Notes under the pieces: model-generated
The model's database searches: none
Told to the model about the DNA's origin: nothing
The model's input: the letters and a program-made list of their open reading frames with translations, nothing else
From: Vulcanibacillus modesticaldus
Lineage (GTDB): Bacteria > Bacillota > Bacilli > Tepidibacillales > Tepidibacillaceae
Length of the DNA: 46,485 nucleotides
Assembly (NCBI RefSeq): GCF_001730235.1
Contig: NZ_MIJF01000008.1
Coordinates: 1 to 46,485, forward strand
Direction of reading: 5' to 3'
In this document: positions 34,555 to 44,353 of the stretch, piece by piece
Layout: every line of letters starts with the position of its first letter
Numbering within the stretch: the first letter of the stretch is position 1
Made by a program: the position numbers and the translations under genes

Positions 34555-35583
34555 ATGACTGATAAAATTTTAGAAGTAAAAGATTTAGAAGTCTCCTTCT
34601 TGACATATGCTGGCGAAGTAAAGGCAATTCGTGGAGTTACATTTGATGTTAAAAAAGGAGAGGCTGTTGCGATAGTAGGTGAATCAGGAAGTGGTAAAAG
34701 TGTTACTTCACAATCTATTATGCAGTTAATCCCAAGTCCTCCTGGTGTATACAAAAATGGAGAAATTATATTTGATGGTCAGGACTTATTAAATTTAAAC
34801 AATAGTGAGATGGAAAAGGTTCGTGGTTCATCAATCGGTATGATTTTCCAAGATCCAATGACATCTCTTAACCCAACAATGACTGTCGGTAAACAAATAG
34901 CAGAGGGACTTATCAAGCACCAAGGTTTAAATAAATCTGAAGCGATGGAACGCGCAGTTGAAATGTTGCGTTTAGTTGGTATTCCAAATCCTGAAGCACG
35001 AGTAAAACAATATCCACATGAATTCAGTGGTGGAATGAGACAAAGGGCTATGATAGCTATTGCATTATCTTGTAACCCCAAATTATTAATAGCTGATGAG
35101 CCTACTACTGCTCTTGATGTTACTATTCAAGCACAAATTATCGACTTAATGAAGGACTTACAGAATAAATTTGGTACTTCAATTATCATAATTACCCACG
35201 ATTTAGGTGTTGTGGCTGACTTAGCTCAAAGGGTAGTTGTTATGTATGCAGGAAAAATCATTGAGCAAGGTAGTTTAGATGATATTTTCTACAATCCACA
35301 ACATCCATATACTTGGGGATTATTGCGATCTGTTCCTAGATTGGATTCTAAAGGACAACGGTTAGAATCAATCGAAGGTACACCACCAGATTTGCTAGAT
35401 CCTCCAAAGGGATGTCCATTCTATCCAAGGTGTGATTATGCGATGGAAGTGTGCGTAAATCACTTCCCAGAAGAAACCAAGATTACTGATGATCATAAAG
35501 TACATTGTTGGCTTCAGCACCCTGATGCACCAAAAGTGGATGTACCGATAAAGATTGGAGGTGCAAATAATGAAGCAAAATAA
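34555..35583 (+). CDS. oppD: Oligopeptide ABC transporter ATPase OppD
   Basis: One of two cytoplasmic ATPases that power import. 342 residues. Walker A is GESGSGKS (about 42-49), the Q-loop is in [13 protein letters not shown], the ABC signature is [14 protein letters not shown] (about 156-169), and Walker B is [12 protein letters not shown] (about 178-189) with the switch His in [10 protein letters not shown]. The C-terminal oligopeptide-transporter extension has a Cys cluster ([15 protein letters not shown], later HCW), which in the family can hold an Fe-S cluster. GGAGGAG precedes the ATG. Confidence 0.96.
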   Translation: MTDKILEVKDLEVSFLTYAGEVKAIRGVTFDVKKGEAVAIVGESGSGKSVTSQSIMQLIPSPPGVYKNGEIIFDGQDLLNLNNSEMEKVRGSSIGMIFQDPMTSLNPTMTVGKQIAEGLIKHQGLNKSEAMERAVEMLRLVGIPNPEARVKQYPHEFSGGMRQRAMIAIALSCNPKLLIADEPTTALDVTIQAQIIDLMKDLQNKFGTSIIIITHDLGVVADLAQRVVVMYAGKIIEQGSLDDIFYNPQHPYTWGLLRSVPRLDSKGQRLESIEGTPPDLLDPPKGCPFYPRCDYAMEVCVNHFPEETKITDDHKVHCWLQHPDAPKVDVPIKIGGANNEAK

Positions 35584-36532
35584 TAATGAAATTATCTTAG
35601 AGGTAAAAAATCTAAAAAAACATTTCAATGTTGGAAATGGTGTAGTTAAAGCAGTTGATGGTGTGAACTTCTCAATTAAAAGAGGAGAAACCTTAGGACT
35701 TGTAGGTGAATCTGGCTGTGGTAAATCTACAACAGGAAGAACAATTATTAGACTATATGAACCTACTGAAGGAGAGGTAATCTTCAAGGGTCGAGATGTT
35801 ACAAAATTAAAGGGAAGAGAATTAAAAAAATTCAATCGTGAAATGCAAATGATTTTCCAAGACCCTTATGCTTCATTAAATCCAAGAATGACAGTTGCAG
35901 ATATCATTGGTGAAGGAATTGATATCCATAACTTATTATCTGGCAAAGAAAGATTGGAACGTATTTATAGCTTATTGGATACAGTAGGCCTTAATCGTGA
36001 ACATGCTAATAGATTTCCACATGAATTTAGTGGTGGTCAACGTCAAAGGATTGGTATTGCAAGGGCATTAGCATTAGATCCTGATTTCATCATCGCTGAT
36101 GAGCCTATTTCAGCGTTGGATGTATCAATTCAAGCTCAAGTTGTTAACCTATTACAGGACCTTCAAAAAGAAAAAGGATTAACATATCTATTTATTGCCC
36201 ATGACTTATCAATGGTTAAACACATTAGTGATCGTATTGGAGTTATGTATTTGGGTCATCTTGTGGAGTTAACAGAAAGTATTGAGTTATACGAAAATCC
36301 ACTTCATCCATATACTGAGGCATTATTGTCTGCCATTCCAATTCCTGATCCAGAGATTGAACGTACTCGTCAGAGAATTATTCTTGAAGGGGACGTTCCA
36401 AGTCCAATGAACCCACCTAGTGGTTGTCCTTTCAGAACTCGTTGTCCTAAAGCTATGGACATATGTGCTGAAAAAAGGCCTGAATTTAAGGAAGCTCAAC
36501 CTGGCCATTTTGTGGCTTGTCATTTATATTAA
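35570..36532 (+). CDS. oppF: Oligopeptide ABC transporter ATPase OppF
   Basis: Partner ATPase, 320 residues from the ATG at 35570, preceded by GGAGGTG; a start at 35555 precedes that site and is rejected. It overlaps oppD by 14 nt. Walker A is [13 protein letters not shown] (about 46-58), the signature is [14 protein letters not shown] (about 152-165), and Walker B is [12 protein letters not shown] with IAHDLSMV. The C-terminal Cys motif ([15 protein letters not shown], then ACHL) is present. It is the last gene of the opp operon, before a strong terminator. Confidence 0.96.
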   Translation: MKQNNNEIILEVKNLKKHFNVGNGVVKAVDGVNFSIKRGETLGLVGESGCGKSTTGRTIIRLYEPTEGEVIFKGRDVTKLKGRELKKFNREMQMIFQDPYASLNPRMTVADIIGEGIDIHNLLSGKERLERIYSLLDTVGLNREHANRFPHEFSGGQRQRIGIARALALDPDFIIADEPISALDVSIQAQVVNLLQDLQKEKGLTYLFIAHDLSMVKHISDRIGVMYLGHLVELTESIELYENPLHPYTEALLSAIPIPDPEIERTRQRIILEGDVPSPMNPPSGCPFRTRCPKAMDICAEKRPEFKEAQPGHFVACHLY

Positions 36533-36538
36533 TAAGGA

Positions 36539-36570
36539 ACCCTCGTTTCATCAGAAACGAGGGTATTTTT
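36539..36570 (+). terminator. Terminator of the opp operon
   Basis: ACCCTCGTTTC (36539-36549) pairs perfectly with GAAACGAGGGT (36554-36564), loop ATCA, then ATTTTTT. Confidence 0.92.
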
Positions 36571-36669
36571 TGTGGATAAGCAAAAGCCGCACTTATACAA
36601 AATACAATCCAAAATTAATTTTGAGTCAACATTTTTGTTCTTTGCTTAACTTAAAAATTAATAAATAGT

Positions 36670-37065
36670 TTAAAACAAAAACAGAAGAATGAATGATTGA
36701 GAAATTAGAAAAAAGCCAATGAATAGAGGTAAATAGATAAATAATTCTAATTTAGCTTTTTTTCTTAGTTTTTTAATTTCATCATCAACCGTACTAACAT
36801 TATTATCGTATGACCAGTGGTTTTTATCCACATAGGGATCTTTTTTAAAAAACAAGTTTTTCCAGCCAATTACAAAAACATCAAAAAAACCTGAAATGAT
36901 CACATAAGAGATCCCGCTAATTACTAAGAAAAACAGTCCGATCATAAATGATGTATTAATATAATTGAGAAATAAACTATCTTTTAAAAAGAATGCGATG
37001 ATTAGAGAAAGTAATGATAATCCTAAAGATATTAGTATACGAATAGTCCAAATTCGATGTCGCAT
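36670..37065 (-). CDS. DUF3899-like membrane protein
   Basis: 131 residues with three hydrophobic helices (about residues 7-27, 36-60 and 109-131). A charged cytoplasmic loop with a Lys-rich stretch (DEIKKLRKKAKLE) lies between the last two. The ISGFFDVFVIGWKNLF segment after the second helix resembles DUF3899 proteins of Bacillales. Function is unknown. AAGGAAGG precedes the ATG. It is the only minus-strand gene between opp and phoP, and it is divergent from phoP. Confidence 0.65.
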   Translation of the reverse strand: MRHRIWTIRILISLGLSLLSLIIAFFLKDSLFLNYINTSFMIGLFFLVISGISYVIISGFFDVFVIGWKNLFFKKDPYVDKNHWSYDNNVSTVDDEIKKLRKKAKLELFIYLPLFIGFFLISQSFILLFLF

Positions 37066-37219
37066 AATAACCTTCCTTATTTTATTGTAGTTATGATAAA
37101 GACATAATTAATAATATCAAATATCTAATTAAGAGACAAAATGTTGATAAATATTATAACATTTTTTAGTATAATAGCAATTGAAAATAATATTTGTATT
37201 GTGAAAGGATTTGGAATTA

Positions 37220-37936
37220 ATGGCAAAGAGCATATTGGTAGTAGATGATGAACCATCAATAGTTACTTTAGTGAAGTTTAATTTAGAAAAATCAGGATAT
37301 ATCGTTCATACGGCCAATAATGGAAAAGATGCTGTTTCATTATGTAATCAAGAAAAATTTGATTTGATGGTTTTAGATATTATGTTACCAGAATTAGATG
37401 GGATAGAAGTATTAAAGGAATTAAGAAAAAATCATATCGAAATTCCCGTTATCCTCCTTACAGCTAAAGATGAAGAACTGGATAAAATTCTGGGACTAGA
37501 ACTTGGTGCAGATGATTATATGACTAAACCATTTAGCCCAAGAGAATTAACAGCGCGTGTTAAAGCAATTTTACGGCGCTTAGCTAATATTGAATCCTAT
37601 AGAGTAAATGAGAAAAGAGAAGAGAGTAATCGGGTTAAAATCGGCGACTTGGTTATTGATGAGGATAAGTATGAAGCGCGTTTACATGAAAAACTACTTG
37701 ATTTAACACCGAAAGAATTTGAACTATTGTTATATTTGATAAAGCACAGGGGTAAGGTTTTAACAAGAGATCAGTTATTAAATTCCGTTTGGAATTATGA
37801 TTTTATGGGAGATTCGAGGATAGTGGACGTTCATGTTAGCCATCTCCGTGACAAAATAGAAGAAGATACAAAAAAGCCAAAATATATTAAAACAATTAGA
37901 GGAATAGGTTATAAATTTGAGGATGTTATAAGATGA
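37220..37936 (+). CDS. phoP: Response regulator PhoP
   Basis: OmpR/PhoB-type transcription factor of 238 residues. The receiver domain (about 1-120) has acidic DDE at 9-11, the phospho-acceptor Asp53 in VLDIMLPELDG, the Thr in LLTAKD and the Lys in YMTKPFSPREL. The winged-helix DNA-binding domain (about 135-235) has LDLTPKEFELLLYLIKHRGK and ends IRGIGYKF. In B. subtilis PhoP controls the phosphate-starvation response. The ATG at 37220 is chosen (AAAGGAT 10 nt upstream); a TTG at 37211 is too close to it. A TATAAT lies at 37170-37175. The assignment to PhoP rests on synteny with mdh, phoR and polA. Confidence 0.9.
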   Translation: MAKSILVVDDEPSIVTLVKFNLEKSGYIVHTANNGKDAVSLCNQEKFDLMVLDIMLPELDGIEVLKELRKNHIEIPVILLTAKDEELDKILGLELGADDYMTKPFSPRELTARVKAILRRLANIESYRVNEKREESNRVKIGDLVIDEDKYEARLHEKLLDLTPKEFELLLYLIKHRGKVLTRDQLLNSVWNYDFMGDSRIVDVHVSHLRDKIEEDTKKPKYIKTIRGIGYKFEDVIR

Positions 37937-39714
37937 GAAGGATAAAGCATCGATTAACGCTTATTTATACTTTTATAATAGGAGTTTTTGCTCTTTTTTT
38001 AGGAATTTACATTTCTTATTTAATTCAAAATATTTATATTGACGCCTTAGAAAAACGGCTTTTTGAAGAAATTAATATGATAACAACGATAATTTCTCTT
38101 GAAGATAGATACGATTTTACGGATAATCTTGAGGAGTTTGCAAAAGAACTTGGAGAGGACATTTCAACAAGGATTACGCTAATCAATACAAAGGGGGAAG
38201 TTTTAGCTGATTCTCAATATGATAAAAATAAAATGGAAAACCACTTGAATAGACCAGAGGTATTGGTGGCGTTATCAGGAAAAGTAGGGAAGGAAATCCG
38301 TTATAGTGATACTTTAGGAATTGATATGTTATATTTAGCATCACCACTTTATAAGGATAATAATTTGTTGGGGGTTATCCGTTTAGCACTTCCTTTACAT
38401 GAGATCAGGTCGTCAATTAAAGGATTTTGGTATAACTTAATTTTAGCTCTTACCATTGTATTTTTGATTACAATTTTTATCAGCACTAAATTAACAAATA
38501 GAATTACTCAACCGCTTGAACATATCACCGAAATTGCACGAAAAATAACCAAAAAAGATTATAGTGAAAGGTTAGACATAAATAGGGAAGATGAGATAGG
38601 ACAATTAGGTAGAGCCATCAATATAATGGCTGATAGCTTAGAAAATCAAATGAAAACAATCCATGAAAATGAAAAAAAATTGTCGACAGTGCTAAATAAC
38701 ATGTCAAGTGGAGTAATTCTTATAGATAAAAATGGAATAATAATCTTTGCAAATCCGGCAGTGGAATGGCTAATTGGTGTTTCAGAAAATACTTTGATAG
38801 GGAAATATCACTATGAAGTAGGAAAACAAGAATCTATCAGTGAGTTGATAGAGCGCGCAATAAATAATAAAGAATCTATTCATACTGAGATAGGCATTTA
38901 TTATCCCACAAAGAAATATTTAGATGCTAATGTGGTGCCAATTTTAGATTCTAGTGGAGAGATAAATAATGTTTTGGTTCTTTTAATCGATATAACCAAA
39001 ATAAAACGGTTAGAGAAAATGAGAACTGAATTCGTTGCTAACGTTTCCCATGAATTAAGAACACCTATTACTGCCGTCAAAGGATTTACCGAAACATTAT
39101 TAGATGGAACAATAAATGATGAAGACACGAGAAGAACCTTTTTACAGATTATCCATAAAGAAAGTGACCGTCTACATCGACTTATATCTGATCTATTGGA
39201 TTTAACAAAAATAGAACAAAATAAAGAAATATTAAATTTTTCGAAAGTAGATTTAAAATCTTTAATTCAATCAACGATAGCAACAATGCGACCACAAATA
39301 GAAAAAAATAAAATATCTATTTACGAAGAATTGGATGAAGTCCAAGTAGAAGCCGATGAAGATCGCTTAAGACAAGTTATGATCAATCTAATAAATAATG
39401 GTATTGCATATACACCGGAGAACGGTTCGATTACAGTTAGGTTATATCAACATAATAAAGACTTCATTAAAATAGAGGTCGAAGATACTGGAATTGGAAT
39501 TCCGGAGAAGAGCTTACCAAGGATATTCGAGAGATTTTATCGAGTAGATAAGGCCAGATCGAGAGAATCAGGGGGAACGGGACTTGGACTTGCAATAGTC
39601 AAGCATATTATTGAATCTCATGGTGGTAGTATTCATGTTGAAAGTAGAGTAGGAAAGGGTTCAAAATTTACTATTATATTTCCTAAAAAAAAGTATGATA
39701 TATATGAAACCTAA
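37933..39714 (+). CDS. phoR: Sensor histidine kinase PhoR
   Basis: Membrane kinase partner of PhoP, 593 residues, overlapping phoP by 4 nt (ATGA). There are two membrane helices (about 9-31 and 163-186), an extracytoplasmic sensor loop between them and a HAMP linker (about 187-240, TNRITQPLEHITEIARKI). A PAS domain follows (about 250-350, SSGVILIDKNGIIIFANPAV). The phospho-acceptor His is in ANVSHELRTPITAVKGF (about 370-386). The ATP-binding domain has NLINNGIAYTPENG, DTGIGIPEKSL and GGTGLGLAIVKHI. Domain order and length match B. subtilis PhoR (about 579). Confidence 0.93.
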   Translation: MRRIKHRLTLIYTFIIGVFALFLGIYISYLIQNIYIDALEKRLFEEINMITTIISLEDRYDFTDNLEEFAKELGEDISTRITLINTKGEVLADSQYDKNKMENHLNRPEVLVALSGKVGKEIRYSDTLGIDMLYLASPLYKDNNLLGVIRLALPLHEIRSSIKGFWYNLILALTIVFLITIFISTKLTNRITQPLEHITEIARKITKKDYSERLDINREDEIGQLGRAINIMADSLENQMKTIHENEKKLSTVLNNMSSGVILIDKNGIIIFANPAVEWLIGVSENTLIGKYHYEVGKQESISELIERAINNKESIHTEIGIYYPTKKYLDANVVPILDSSGEINNVLVLLIDITKIKRLEKMRTEFVANVSHELRTPITAVKGFTETLLDGTINDEDTRRTFLQIIHKESDRLHRLISDLLDLTKIEQNKEILNFSKVDLKSLIQSTIATMRPQIEKNKISIYEELDEVQVEADEDRLRQVMINLINNGIAYTPENGSITVRLYQHNKDFIKIEVEDTGIGIPEKSLPRIFERFYRVDKARSRESGGTGLGLAIVKHIIESHGGSIHVESRVGKGSKFTIIFPKKKYDIYET

Positions 39715-39770
39715 TCATAATTGATTACGTATAAGATGATTGTTATGTATTTAAGATAGGAGGAATAAAC

Positions 39771-40610
39771 ATGGAAGAAAAGGTAATAGATATGAAGCCT
39801 AAGTCTAATTTTAAGTTAGGACGTACTATATCCCTTATATTAATTTTAGTATTATTTATAGGAATTGCTTTTAACTCATATGTCATCGTAGAAGCCGGAC
39901 ATAGGGGAGTAGTATTGCAACTAGGAGCAGTAAAACCAGTATCATTGGAAGAAGGTATCCATTTTATAATTCCATTTGTTCAAAAAGTTATCCCATTAGA
40001 AGTACGGGTACAAAAAGCACAATCTGAAGAAACAGCTGCCTCAAAAGATTTGCAGGTTGTATCAACTACAGTAGCTGTTAACTTTCACCTTATCCCAGAA
40101 GAAGTACAAGATTTGTATCAACGTGTAGGTTTAGCGTATAAAGAAAGAATTGTTGACCCGGCAGTAGGTGAAGCTGTCAAAGCTGTGACAGCCTTATATA
40201 CAGCTGAAGAATTGATATCAAAGAGATCTGAAGTAAGTGCAAAGATAAAAGAAACCTTGTCTAACAAGTTGGCAAATTACCACATGCAATTAGATGATAT
40301 TAATATCACTGAGTTTAAATTTAGTGAAGAATATAATGATGCTATTGAACAAAAACAAATTGCAGAACAACAAGCTTTAAAAGCTCAACTTGACTTACAA
40401 AGGATAGAAATTGAAGCTAAACAAAAAGTTGAGCAAGCAAGGGCAGAGGCTGAATCATTAAGGCTTCAAAAACAAGAAGTTACCCCTGAGTTAATTGAAT
40501 TAAGAAAAATTGAGGCACAAATGGAAGAAATTAAAAAATGGGATGGAAAATTACCAAGTGTAACAGGAGGAACAGTTCCTTTTATTGATATAAATTCCAT
40601 AGATCAATAA
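39771..40610 (+). CDS. Prohibitin-family SPFH protein
   Basis: 279 residues: a short cytoplasmic N-terminus, one membrane anchor (about 20-40, ISLILILVLFIGIAFNSYVI), an SPFH/band-7 domain (about 45-205, GHRGVVLQLGAV) and a C-terminal predicted coiled coil (about 200-260, QKQIAEQQALKAQLDLQRIE). This layout is that of prohibitins, which form membrane scaffolds; the bacterial role is poorly defined. AGGAGG precedes the ATG. It lies between phoR and polA, which are adjacent in B. subtilis, and has its own terminator. Confidence 0.88.
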   Translation: MEEKVIDMKPKSNFKLGRTISLILILVLFIGIAFNSYVIVEAGHRGVVLQLGAVKPVSLEEGIHFIIPFVQKVIPLEVRVQKAQSEETAASKDLQVVSTTVAVNFHLIPEEVQDLYQRVGLAYKERIVDPAVGEAVKAVTALYTAEELISKRSEVSAKIKETLSNKLANYHMQLDDINITEFKFSEEYNDAIEQKQIAEQQALKAQLDLQRIEIEAKQKVEQARAEAESLRLQKQEVTPELIELRKIEAQMEEIKKWDGKLPSVTGGTVPFIDINSIDQ

Positions 40611-40616
40611 ATACTT

Positions 40617-40650
40617 AAACAGCCTTCGATATATCGTTGGCTGTTTTTGC
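40617..40650 (+). terminator. Terminator after the prohibitin-like gene
   Basis: AAACAGCC (40617-40624) pairs with GGCTGTTT (40639-40646), enclosing a further CGAT/ATCG pairing, followed by T residues. Confidence 0.85.
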
Positions 40651-40733
40651 ATGTTAAAATAATTGTGTGATATGATTAAAAATCAGGAGGATTAAACTTT
40701 CCTAATAAACGTTGAATTCAATGAGGTGAAATA

Positions 40734-43385
40734 ATGGGGAAATTAGTATTGATAGATGGTAACAGCATTGCCAATCGGGCATTTTATGCCTTACCTTTAC
40801 TTACTAATAAAGAAGGTTTATATACAAATGCAGTATATGGATTTGCACAAATTATTATCAAAATAGTAAAAGAGATAAAGCCAGATTATATGCTAGTTGC
40901 TTTTGATGCTGGAAAAGTGACATTTAGGCATACCGATTATCAGGATTATAAAGGAAAAAGAAAAAAGACACCTAGTGAATTATCTAGCCAATTTCCAATG
41001 CTCAAAAAATTGTTAGATGCTTTACAAATAAAACATTTTGAGCTAGAGGAATATGAAGCTGATGATATTATCGGTACTATTAGCAAATCAGCTGAAATAA
41101 GGGAAATCGAGACAATCATCTACACTGGAGATAAAGATATGCTACAATTGGCCTCTGATAAGGTTTCTATCTTTCTCACTCGTAGGGGCATAACAGAAGT
41201 TGATATATTTGGTCCAAAAGAGATAATGGATAAATATCAATTGACTCCGAAACAAATAATTGATCTTAAAGGATTGATGGGTGACACTTCAGATAACATT
41301 CCTGGTGTACCAGGTGTCGGTGAAAAAACAGCCATAAAACTGCTACATCAATTTGAAACTGTTGAAGGTGTTTTGGAAAACATTGAAAAAGTTTCAGGAA
41401 AAAAACTTAAAGAAAAATTGGCAGAAAATAAAGAACAGGCACTCTTAAGTAAAAAATTGGCTACTATCTTCAAAGAAGTACCAATTGGTTTTGAGATAGA
41501 TGACTTAAAAGTGAAAGAGCCAGATCTAGAAGAGGTAAAACAATTATTTATTAACTGGGAATTCAACACATTAATTGAAAGATTAGGGATTGAAAGCACA
41601 GAAAATAATCTAGAAAAAGATTACGAGAAGATTGATTATCAAACTTATTCCAAAGAAATTAAATCGGTTTGGAATGAAAAATTCCATAAAAAAGAACAAA
41701 TAGCACTACATGTTGAAACGAATTACGAAAAAACACATGATAAGGAAATATATGGGTTAGCTTTATCAGATGGTGAAGAACAGGTATATTTAACACTTGA
41801 AGAAATGATTGCTTGGACAGAACTTAAAGAATGGTTATCGGACCCAACAGCACCTAAGTGGGTATATGATGGCAAAAGGATAGAGATGGTATTATATTGG
41901 AATAATTTTAAGTTGAATGGCGTTACAGCAGATTTATTATTAAGTAATTATATTTTAAATCCAGCTGATGGTGGAAATGATTTGGCGAAAATCGCTAAAG
42001 AACATGGCTATAATGATTTACAGGCAGATGATATAATTTATGGAAAAGGTGCTAAAAAGGTTATACCAGATCCTGAAGTTATTATGGAACATATAAGTAG
42101 TAAAGCATACATCATATATTCCTTGGTACCTATGTTAAACAACAAAATTGTTGAAAATAAGATGGAAAAGCTTTTATATGATATTGAGCTACCACTATCT
42201 AGGGTATTGGCTAAAATGGAAAAGAATGGAGTTTTAATCGATGTGAATCGGTTAGAACAGATGGGTGATGAATTTAATCAGAAGTTAAAAGGTTTAACAG
42301 ATGAAATATATGAATTAGCTGGTCGAGAGTTTAATATAAATTCTCCTAAGCAACTTGGAGAAATTTTATTTGATAAACTACAGTTACCAGTGATTAAAAA
42401 AACTAAGACGGGGTATTCAACCAGTGCTGATGTTTTAGAAAAACTTGAGCCATATCATCCGATAATCGGTAAAATATTACATTATCGTCAATTAGGAAAA
42501 TTATATTCCACATATGTTGAAGGTTTATTAAAGGTAGTAGACCCAGAAACACATAAAATCCATACATCATTCAACCAAGCAGTTACGGCAACAGGACGGT
42601 TAAGTAGCACTGATCCAAACCTTCAAAATATCCCAATTAGACTTGAAGAAGGACGTAAAATTAGACAAGCATTCATTCCATCAGAATCAGAATGGTTGAT
42701 TTTGTCAGCTGATTATTCTCAAATAGAGTTGAGGGTGTTGGCACATATTTCAGAAGATGAAAATTTAATTCAAGCTTTTATCGACGATTTAGACATTCAT
42801 ACCAAAACGGCAATGGATGTATTTAATGTTTCTGAACATGAGGTAACATCTTTGATGCGAAGACAAGCTAAGGCAGTCAATTTTGGTATTGTGTATGGGA
42901 TAAGTGATTATGGATTATCTCAAAATTTAAACATATCGAGAAAAGAAGCAGGAGAATTTATCGATAAATATTTTTCTGTATTTTCTGGTGTGAAAAATTA
43001 TATGACAGAAATTATCAAGCAAGCTAAGAAAAAAGGATATGTGAGTACATTATTGAATCGGCGCAGATACCTACCAGATATCAACAGTTCAAATTACAAT
43101 ATTCGGAGTTTTGCAGAGAGGACAGCAATGAATACCCCAATCCAAGGAACAGCAGCAGACATTATTAAAATAGCAATGGTCCGAATCGCAAACAAGATTG
43201 AAGACCGTAATTTAAATAGCAGATTGTTACTACAAGTTCATGACGAATTAATTTTTGAGGTTGATCCTATTGAGATAGATCTAATGAAAACATTGGTAAA
43301 AGAAACTATGGAAGAAGCCATGGACTTAAAAGTACCACTTAAAGTGGATATAAACATAGGAAAGACATGGTACGAAGCCAAGTAG
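40734..43385 (+). CDS. polA: DNA polymerase I
   Basis: Repair and Okazaki-fragment polymerase, 883 residues. The 5'-nuclease domain (about 1-295) has VAFDAGKVTFRH, EADDIIGT, YTGDKDMLQLAS and GDTSDNIPGVPGVGEKTA. The middle 3'-exonuclease-like domain (about 300-470) lacks the catalytic Asp/Glu pair (ALHVETN at the first motif), as in B. subtilis and Geobacillus, so proofreading is probably absent. The polymerase domain (about 475-883) has motif A SADYSQIELRVLAHIS, motif B RRQAKAVNFGIVYG and motif C QVHDELIFEV. GAGGTG lies 6 nt before the ATG. mutM follows after 18 nt. Confidence 0.97.
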   Translation: MGKLVLIDGNSIANRAFYALPLLTNKEGLYTNAVYGFAQIIIKIVKEIKPDYMLVAFDAGKVTFRHTDYQDYKGKRKKTPSELSSQFPMLKKLLDALQIKHFELEEYEADDIIGTISKSAEIREIETIIYTGDKDMLQLASDKVSIFLTRRGITEVDIFGPKEIMDKYQLTPKQIIDLKGLMGDTSDNIPGVPGVGEKTAIKLLHQFETVEGVLENIEKVSGKKLKEKLAENKEQALLSKKLATIFKEVPIGFEIDDLKVKEPDLEEVKQLFINWEFNTLIERLGIESTENNLEKDYEKIDYQTYSKEIKSVWNEKFHKKEQIALHVETNYEKTHDKEIYGLALSDGEEQVYLTLEEMIAWTELKEWLSDPTAPKWVYDGKRIEMVLYWNNFKLNGVTADLLLSNYILNPADGGNDLAKIAKEHGYNDLQADDIIYGKGAKKVIPDPEVIMEHISSKAYIIYSLVPMLNNKIVENKMEKLLYDIELPLSRVLAKMEKNGVLIDVNRLEQMGDEFNQKLKGLTDEIYELAGREFNINSPKQLGEILFDKLQLPVIKKTKTGYSTSADVLEKLEPYHPIIGKILHYRQLGKLYSTYVEGLLKVVDPETHKIHTSFNQAVTATGRLSSTDPNLQNIPIRLEEGRKIRQAFIPSESEWLILSADYSQIELRVLAHISEDENLIQAFIDDLDIHTKTAMDVFNVSEHEVTSLMRRQAKAVNFGIVYGISDYGLSQNLNISRKEAGEFIDKYFSVFSGVKNYMTEIIKQAKKKGYVSTLLNRRRYLPDINSSNYNIRSFAERTAMNTPIQGTAADIIKIAMVRIANKIEDRNLNSRLLLQVHDELIFEVDPIEIDLMKTLVKETMEEAMDLKVPLKVDINIGKTWYEAK

Positions 43386-43403
43386 CAAGGAAAGGAGATT
43401 CAT

Positions 43404-44228
43404 ATGCCTGAGCTTCCAGAAGTTGAGACAGTTAGGCGAGCATTACTGAAACAGATCATCGGCAAAACAATTACTAAGGTAGATGTATTTTATCCTAGGA
43501 TAATTAGGCATCCACATGACATAGAAGAATTTAAGATGTTATTAAAGGGTCAGACATTGCATAAGATAGATAGAAGAGGAAAATACCTCCTATTCAGATT
43601 CGATCAAGTAACCCTTGTTTCCCATCTAAGGATGGAAGGAAAATATCTATATAAAGCTGAAAAAAGTGTTTCTTTGGACAAACATGTTCATGTGGTTTTT
43701 TACTTTAATGACGGAAGTGAACTTCAATACCATGACGTTAGAAAATTCGGAACAATGGAGTTAGTCTTTAAGGGAGAAGAAGAAAAATTAGCTTCCTTAA
43801 AAAAATTAGGGCAAGAACCAATAGACCCTTTATTCGATCAAGAATTATTTAAAAGAAAAGTGCAAAAAAGAAATATTGCAATCAAAAAAATTTTATTAGA
43901 TCAAACGATAATAAGTGGTTTGGGAAATATTTATGTTGATGACACCCTAGCTATGAGTAAAATTCATCCTTTAAGATTGGGAACTTCCTTAACTGATGAA
44001 GAAATAGCCCGGATAACTAATTCAATGATTGAAGTACTTAATAAAGCAATTGAAAAGGGTGGCTCTTCGATTAGGACGTTTGAAAGTTTGCATGGAAAAG
44101 GATCGATGCAAGATCATTTGATTGTCTACGGTCGAACGAATCTACCATGTCATTATTGTGGAACGCCCATAGAGAAAATAAAGGTAGGTGGGAGAGGAAC
44201 TCATTATTGTCCAACATGTCAAAAATAA
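43404..44228 (+). CDS. mutM: Formamidopyrimidine-DNA glycosylase
   Basis: Excises 8-oxoguanine and other oxidised purines. 274 residues. The catalytic N-terminus is PELPEVETVRR after Met removal (Pro2, Glu3). Lys in DRRGKYLLFRF (about 56-66) and the HhH segment DQTIISGLGNIYVDD (about 165-179) are present. The C-terminal zinc finger has CHYCGTP and YCPTC with RGTHY between. AAAGGAG lies upstream of the ATG. It is in the conserved polA-mutM-ytaF-coaE group. Confidence 0.97.
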   Translation: MPELPEVETVRRALLKQIIGKTITKVDVFYPRIIRHPHDIEEFKMLLKGQTLHKIDRRGKYLLFRFDQVTLVSHLRMEGKYLYKAEKSVSLDKHVHVVFYFNDGSELQYHDVRKFGTMELVFKGEEEKLASLKKLGQEPIDPLFDQELFKRKVQKRNIAIKKILLDQTIISGLGNIYVDDTLAMSKIHPLRLGTSLTDEEIARITNSMIEVLNKAIEKGGSSIRTFESLHGKGSMQDHLIVYGRTNLPCHYCGTPIEKIKVGGRGTHYCPTCQK

Positions 44229-44289
44229 AAATATCGGCTAAAGCTATAAACATTATTCACAGTGCCTAAGCTCCTTCCATAAGATATAT

Positions 44290-44327
44290 AAGATTCAAAA
44301 AGGGGCTTATTAACCCCTTCATCTTAA
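44290..44327 (+). terminator. Putative terminator between mutM and ytaF
   Basis: AAGGGG and CCCCTT (44300-44319) form a 6-bp stem with an 8-nt loop, with outer AAGAT/ATCTT pairing. No clean T-run follows, so it may be weak. Confidence 0.45.
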
Positions 44328-44353
44328 GAAATATCAGTGGAGGGGATAAGAGA

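Noticed and set aside
36420-36668. Plus-strand frame running from the end of oppF across its terminator
   Set aside because: It starts inside oppF in another frame, crosses the strong terminator and shows no family resemblance or ribosome site.
37141-37219. Pho box (TTAACA direct repeats) before phoP
   Set aside because: Only loose TTGATA and TATAACA matches occur, without the regular 11-nt phasing needed to call PhoP sites.
40734-43385. Loss of proofreading residues in PolA as a novelty
   Set aside because: A degenerate 3'-exonuclease domain is normal for PolA of B. subtilis and Geobacillus, so it is not unusual here.
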